A DNA stretch of 64,000 bases from assembly GCF_022374895.2 (NCBI RefSeq), contig NZ_CP092423.2, positions 5,828,001 to 5,892,000 of the forward strand, given 5' to 3'. This document shows positions 61,601-64,000 of this stretch, one piece after another. Under the pieces are notes generated by a model. The model ran no database searches. It saw only the letters and a list, made by a program, of their open reading frames with translations, and was not told the origin of the DNA. The position numbers were made by a program, and so were the translations under genes. The number at the start of each line of letters is the position of its first letter. The first letter of the stretch is position 1. The DNA comes from Mycobacterium lentiflavum. GTDB lineage: Bacteria; Actinomycetota; Actinomycetes; Mycobacteriales; Mycobacteriaceae.

Positions 61601-62306
61601 GATCGACGACTCCCCGCCACCTGAAGCCCCGCGAACGACCGGCCGGGAGTACGCGGCGATGGTGCGACGGCGCCGCAACCTGGCGATCGGCGCCGCCGCG
61701 GCACTCGCGATCATCGTGGTCGCGTTGTTGGTGCTGGCGTCGATCGTGAGCAAGATCTTCGGCAATGTCGGCGGCGGCCTCAACAAAGACGAGCTCGGGC
61801 TCAACGGGCCGAGCGCGTCGAGCGCGTCGTCGTCGCCGAACCCCGCCGCGGCGGGCAGCATCGTCAAACCCACTCGGGCCACGGTCTTTTCGCCCGACGG
61901 CGATGCCGACAATCCGGGTACGGCCGGGCAGGCGATCGACGGCGACCCGACCACCGCCTGGGCGACCGAGGTCTATACCGATGCCGTGCCGTTCCCCAGC
62001 TTCAAGCAGGGCGAGGGGCTGATCCTGCAGCTGCCGAAACCCACGGTGATCGGCCAGGTCAGCATCGATACGCCGAGCACCGGCACCAAGGTCGAGATTC
62101 GCGCCGCGTCCACGGCCTCGCCCTCGAAGCTGGACGACACCACCGTGCTGGCCCCGGCGTTCACCCTGAAGCCCGGTCATAACGTCATCCCGGTCAAGGC
62201 CGGCGCGCCGACGTCGAACCTGCTGGTGTGGATCTCCACCTTGGGAACCACCAGCGGCAAGAGCCAGGCCGGCTTCTCGGAGATCACCATTCAAGCCGCG
62301 TCCTGA
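58665..62306 (+). CDS. murJ: MurJ (MviN) lipid II flippase fused to pseudokinase and extracellular domain
   Basis: 1213 residues (1184 in M. tuberculosis Rv3910). A Pro/Arg-rich tail (1-50) precedes a MurJ/MviN flippase domain with about 14 hydrophobic segments at 55-580. A disordered linker with many Pro/Ser/Gly leads into a kinase-like fold at about 730-985 that lacks key catalytic residues. A single helix lies at 1007-1030, and an extracellular beta-rich domain at 1070-1213. In M. tuberculosis the pseudokinase is phosphorylated by PknB and recruits FhaA to curb peptidoglycan synthesis. The same order here indicates that the same control is kept. Confidence 0.95.
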   Translation: MKPAYRRSHPQQPPPRQQPPPRPSGPPGRIPSPTGPLPPVTDLPTRRVELSDAAVVSRSWAMAFATLVSRITGFGRIVVLAAILGAALSSAFSVANQLPNLVAALVLEATFTAIFVPVLARAEQSDPDGGAAFVRRLVTVTTTLLVFATIVSVAAAPLLVRLMLGRSPQVNEPLTTAFAYLLLPQVLAYGLTSVFMAILNTRNVFGPTAWAPVVNNVVALATLAVYLVVPGELSVDPVRMGNTKLLVLGIGTTLGVYAQTAVLLVALRRERVSLRPLWGIDQRLKRFGAMAAAMVLYVLISQLGLVVGNQIASTAAASGPAIYNYTWLVLMLPFGMIGVTVLTVVMPRLSRNAAADDTEAVLADLSLATRLTLITLIPIVAFMTVGGPAIGSALFAYGHFGGVDAGYLGAAIALSAFTLIPYGLVLLQLRVFYAREQPWTPIVIILVITAVKIAGSVLAPHLTHDPQLVAGYLGLANGLGFSAGALVGYYLLRRTLLPGRGQLIGSAEVRTILVTIVASMLAGLIAHITDRLLGLAALTARGGAAGSLLRLLVLGCIMAPIMATVMVRAQVPDAVAALGAVRRRIGGRGAKPAAALESRPPDAPRGSSQPGPVTYPEQRNSSPPGVDAVQEPIRRRPADRAGDARLAKGPEVTDRPLESAASGPGSGLGSGGERPSQIARPTADDFQPDIPAGRKPEPSGPPPSEPRNGDVVRERAAESSGDDVHLVPGARIAGGRYRLLVFHGGAPPLQFWQALDTALDRQVALTFVDPDGALPEDVLQEILSRTLRLSRIDKPGIARVLDVVRNQRGGLVVAEWIRGGSLQEVADTAPSAVGAIRAMQSLAVGADAAHRNGVALSIDHPSRVRVSIDGDVVLAFPATMPDANPEDDIRGIGASLYALLVNRWPLPEFGVRSGLAPAERDASGLPVEPNSIDRDIPFQISAVAVRSIQEDGGIRSASTLLNLLQQATAVADRTEVLGPIDDSPPPEAPRTTGREYAAMVRRRRNLAIGAAAALAIIVVALLVLASIVSKIFGNVGGGLNKDELGLNGPSASSASSSPNPAAAGSIVKPTRATVFSPDGDADNPGTAGQAIDGDPTTAWATEVYTDAVPFPSFKQGEGLILQLPKPTVIGQVSIDTPSTGTKVEIRAASTASPSKLDDTTVLAPAFTLKPGHNVIPVKAGAPTSNLLVWISTLGTTSGKSQAGFSEITIQAAS

Positions 62307-62355
62307 GACTCACAACCCCGCCGTCGGGTGAAGTGCCGCACGGCACCCGATTGGA

Positions 62356-62361
62356 TACTGT
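62356..62361 (+). promoter_or_regulatory. -10-like element before sigM, leaderless start
   Basis: TACTGT, then 7 nt, then the GTG of sigM at 62369. The layout equals that of mutT4 (TANNNT, 7 nt, GTG). It suggests a leaderless sigM transcript with an independent promoter inside the 62-bp gap after murJ. Confidence 0.5.
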
Positions 62362-62368
62362 CCGGCCC

Positions 62369-62956
62369 GTGGGCGTCGGGGGGTTTATCCAGCAGGAACG
62401 CAGTGATGCCGAGCTGCTGGCCGCCCATGTCGCCGGTGACCGCTATGCGTTCGGCGAACTGTTCGGACGTCACCGGCGCCAGCTGCACCGCCTTGCCCGG
62501 CTGACTACCCGCACCCCCGAGGACGCCGAAGACGCACTGCAGGACGCCATGCTGTCGGCACACCGCGGCGCCGGCTCGTTTCGCCATGACGCCGCCGTCG
62601 GCAGTTGGCTGCACCGGATCGTGGTCAACGCCTGCCTGGATCGGCTGCGGCGCAGCAAATCTCACCGGACCGCGCCGCTCGAGGACGTCTATCCGGTGCC
62701 CGATCGCACGGCTCAGGTCGAAACGGCGATGGTGGTGCAACGCGCGCTGATGCGGCTTCCGGTCGAGCAACGCGCCACCATCGTGGCGGTCGACATGCAG
62801 GGCTATTCGATCGCCGACACCGCGGCGCTGCTGGGCGTCGCCGAGGGCACGGTCAAGAGCCGATGCGCCCGCGCCCGGGTGCGGCTGGCCCATCTACTCG
62901 GCTATCTGGACGCCGGCGCCCACACCGCCCCCGACCGCCCCGCCGGCCCGCATTAA
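62369..62956 (+). CDS. sigM: ECF sigma factor SigM
   Basis: 195 residues from GTG at 62369 (MGVGGFIQQERSD). Region 2 lies at about 15-80 (DRYAFGELFGRHRRQLHRLARL, DAEDALQDAMLSAHRGAGSF) and region 4 at about 125-175 (LPVEQRATIVAVDMQGYSIADTAALLGVAEGTVKSRCARAR). Very close to M. tuberculosis SigM, which controls some ESX-related genes such as esxE/esxF and esxT/esxU. Of interest, esxE and esxF are not found at their usual place in this window. The anti-sigma gene follows after 47 bp. Confidence 0.95.
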   Translation: MGVGGFIQQERSDAELLAAHVAGDRYAFGELFGRHRRQLHRLARLTTRTPEDAEDALQDAMLSAHRGAGSFRHDAAVGSWLHRIVVNACLDRLRRSKSHRTAPLEDVYPVPDRTAQVETAMVVQRALMRLPVEQRATIVAVDMQGYSIADTAALLGVAEGTVKSRCARARVRLAHLLGYLDAGAHTAPDRPAGPH

Positions 62957-63003
62957 CGGGCCGCGCACGACCGTCGGGCCGGGCATGACGGACACTGGGG
63001 CGG

Positions 63004-63780
63004 ATGGGCGACGCGGAGAACGAACCGGCGGATGATGATCCTGATCCTCGGAATGCGGGGGCGGACCCACCGCCGACGATCGAGTCGCTCGCCGACCTGC
63101 AGGCCGGTCTGCTGGACGACGAAGCCGCCGCCCGGCTGCGCAGGCAAGTGCGCCAAGACCCGCACGCCCGGCAGGTCATGGAGGCGTTGAATCAGGTGCG
63201 CCGCGATGTCGCGGCCGTCGGCGCGGACCCGGAATCGGCGCCCGAACCACCGGCCGCGGCAACGGAGCGGATCTTCGAGGCGCTGCGGGCAGCGGCCCCC
63301 GGTGCCTCGGCGAGGGTGGCGACTCACTCCGCACGCCCGCGCATCCGCCCCGCCCGGGTCGCCGCCGGGGTGGCCGGTGCCGGCGCCGTGCTCGCCGCAG
63401 TCGGTGTCGGCACGGTGGCGCTGCTCAACGAGCCCGAGCCCGCCCCGAGCGCCCCAACCACCGCCATGCACATCACGGTGTCGACTCCGCCGATGGCGAT
63501 CCCGCTGTCGGCGTCCGAGATCGGTGCCCTGTTGAGCCGTGCTCCCGAGTACGGTCCGCTCGGCGACCCCGGTCGGCGCGCATCCTGCCTGGGCGGTCTC
63601 GGCTATCCGGCTTCCACACCGGTGCTTGCCGCGCGGCCGATCGAGATCAACGCGCGCCCCGGCGTGCTGCTGGTGCTACCCGCCGATAGTCCGGGCGACC
63701 TGGCGGTCTTTGCGGTGGCCCTGAACTGCAGCGCCGCCGATACGGGGCTATTAGCCAGCACCCAGGTCCCCCGCCCTTAA
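63004..63780 (+). CDS. rsmA: Anti-sigma-M factor RsmA (Rv3912-like)
   Basis: 258 residues (254 in M. tuberculosis). Cytosolic anti-sigma part at 25-100 (IESLADLQAGLLDDEAAARLRRQVRQDP). One membrane helix at about 119-141 and an extracytoplasmic sensor domain of about 110 residues with two Cys. No HxxxCxxC zinc motif is visible in the cytosolic part, so it is not a ZAS-type thiol sensor. It holds SigM at the membrane until an envelope signal. Co-directional with sigM, likely co-expressed. Confidence 0.9.
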   Translation: MGDAENEPADDDPDPRNAGADPPPTIESLADLQAGLLDDEAAARLRRQVRQDPHARQVMEALNQVRRDVAAVGADPESAPEPPAAATERIFEALRAAAPGASARVATHSARPRIRPARVAAGVAGAGAVLAAVGVGTVALLNEPEPAPSAPTTAMHITVSTPPMAIPLSASEIGALLSRAPEYGPLGDPGRRASCLGGLGYPASTPVLAARPIEINARPGVLLVLPADSPGDLAVFAVALNCSAADTGLLASTQVPRP

Positions 63781-63810
63781 AGTGGTGCCACGTGCTGCGC
63801 GACACGGCCG

Positions 63811-63836
63811 GGAACACCCGCGCCTAGGCTGGCGTT
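63811..63836 (+). promoter_or_regulatory. SigH-type promoter of trxB2
   Basis: GGAAC (63811-63815), 17 nt, CGTT (63833-63836), 37 bp before the trxB2 start. This is the classic ECF (SigH/SigE/SigM group) pattern. In M. tuberculosis trxB2 is induced by SigH during oxidative and heat stress, so the element is most likely SigH-dependent. Confidence 0.7.
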
Positions 63837-63873
63837 CGACACGATTGAGAAATCTGTACTTCGAAAGGCTCGC

Positions 63874-64000
63874 ATGACCGACACCGCTCATGACAAAGTC
63901 CACGACGTCATCGTCATCGGTTCCGGTCCGGCCGGGTATACGGCAGCCCTCTACGCGGCGCGCGCACAACTGGCGCCGGTGGTCTTCGAAGGCACGTCGT
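63874..64000 (+). CDS. trxB2: Thioredoxin reductase, 5' part (partial, runs off right edge)
   Basis: Only the first 42 residues are present. After MTDTAHDKVHDVIVIG comes GSGPAGYTAALYAARAQL, the FAD-binding dinucleotide motif of thioredoxin reductases, at about residues 16-33. The ATG at 63874 follows AAAGG at good spacing. trxC is expected downstream, out of the window. NADPH-dependent reduction of thioredoxin in the cytosol. Confidence 0.93.
   Translation, partial: MTDTAHDKVHDVIVIGSGPAGYTAALYAARAQLAPVVFEGTS

Overview
The window is high-GC actinobacterial DNA from a Mycobacterium, most likely a slow grower. The gene order follows the M. tuberculosis stretch from gltB (Rv3859c) through the ESX-1 locus, part of ESX-2, pcnA, mutT4, murJ, sigM and the start of trxB2 (Rv3913). 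Species cannot be fixed from sequence reading alone. M. tuberculosis names are used as positional and sequence guides and come from memory, not from a search.

Layout: (1) 1-5755, 5' part of gltB and a divergent ParA/MinD-like gene (Rv3860-like). (2) 5767-8059, an accessory module: an ECF sigma factor with a C-terminal extension, divergent from an NmrA-type reductase and a Ddn-like F420-dependent protein. Both sides carry the same promoter motif. (3) 8212-13546, ESX-1 regulation and accessory genes: whiB6, espM, espE, espF, espG1, espH. (4) 13543-27366, ESX-1 core: eccA1, eccB1, eccCa1, eccCb1, ppe68, esxB, esxA, espI, eccD1, espJ. No PE35 gene is present before ppe68. (5) 27458-31365, espK and espB on the minus strand. 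(6) 31838-40442, a ten-gene accessory island with an FkbM methyltransferase, an Rv3406-like 2-oxoglutarate dioxygenase, DUF6065 and DUF1796 proteins, two sulfotransferase-like proteins, three glycosyltransferase-like proteins and a DUF4254 protein. (7) 40497-43763, espL, eccE1 and mycP1, which finish ESX-1. (8) 43906-53054, a partial ESX-2: eccA2, eccE2, mycP2, eccD2, an Rv3888c-like ATPase, espG2, esxC, esxD. The PE/PPE pair, eccC2, eccB2 and the genes up to esxE/esxF expected next are absent. (9) 53195-64000, Rv3906c-like gene, pcnA, a 56-bp tandem repeat, mutT4, Rv3909-like gene, murJ fused to a pseudokinase, sigM, its anti-sigma factor, and the start of trxB2.

How it fits together: ESX-1 has its four-part membrane core (EccB1, EccCa1/Cb1, EccD1, EccE1), MycP1, the EccA1 chaperone ATPase and its main substrates, so it looks functional. 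The most unusual feature is the island (6) placed between espB and espL/eccE1. It pairs sulfotransferase-like enzymes with a relative of a sulfate-ester-cleaving dioxygenase, glycosyltransferases and a methyltransferase, which suggests synthesis of a modified (perhaps sulfated or methylated) glycoconjugate. Its minus-strand half runs in the same direction as mycP1-eccE1-espL and may be co-transcribed with them. The ESX-2 remnant keeps intact reading frames but lacks its motor ATPase and EccB here, so it should not be a complete secretion system unless those genes lie elsewhere.
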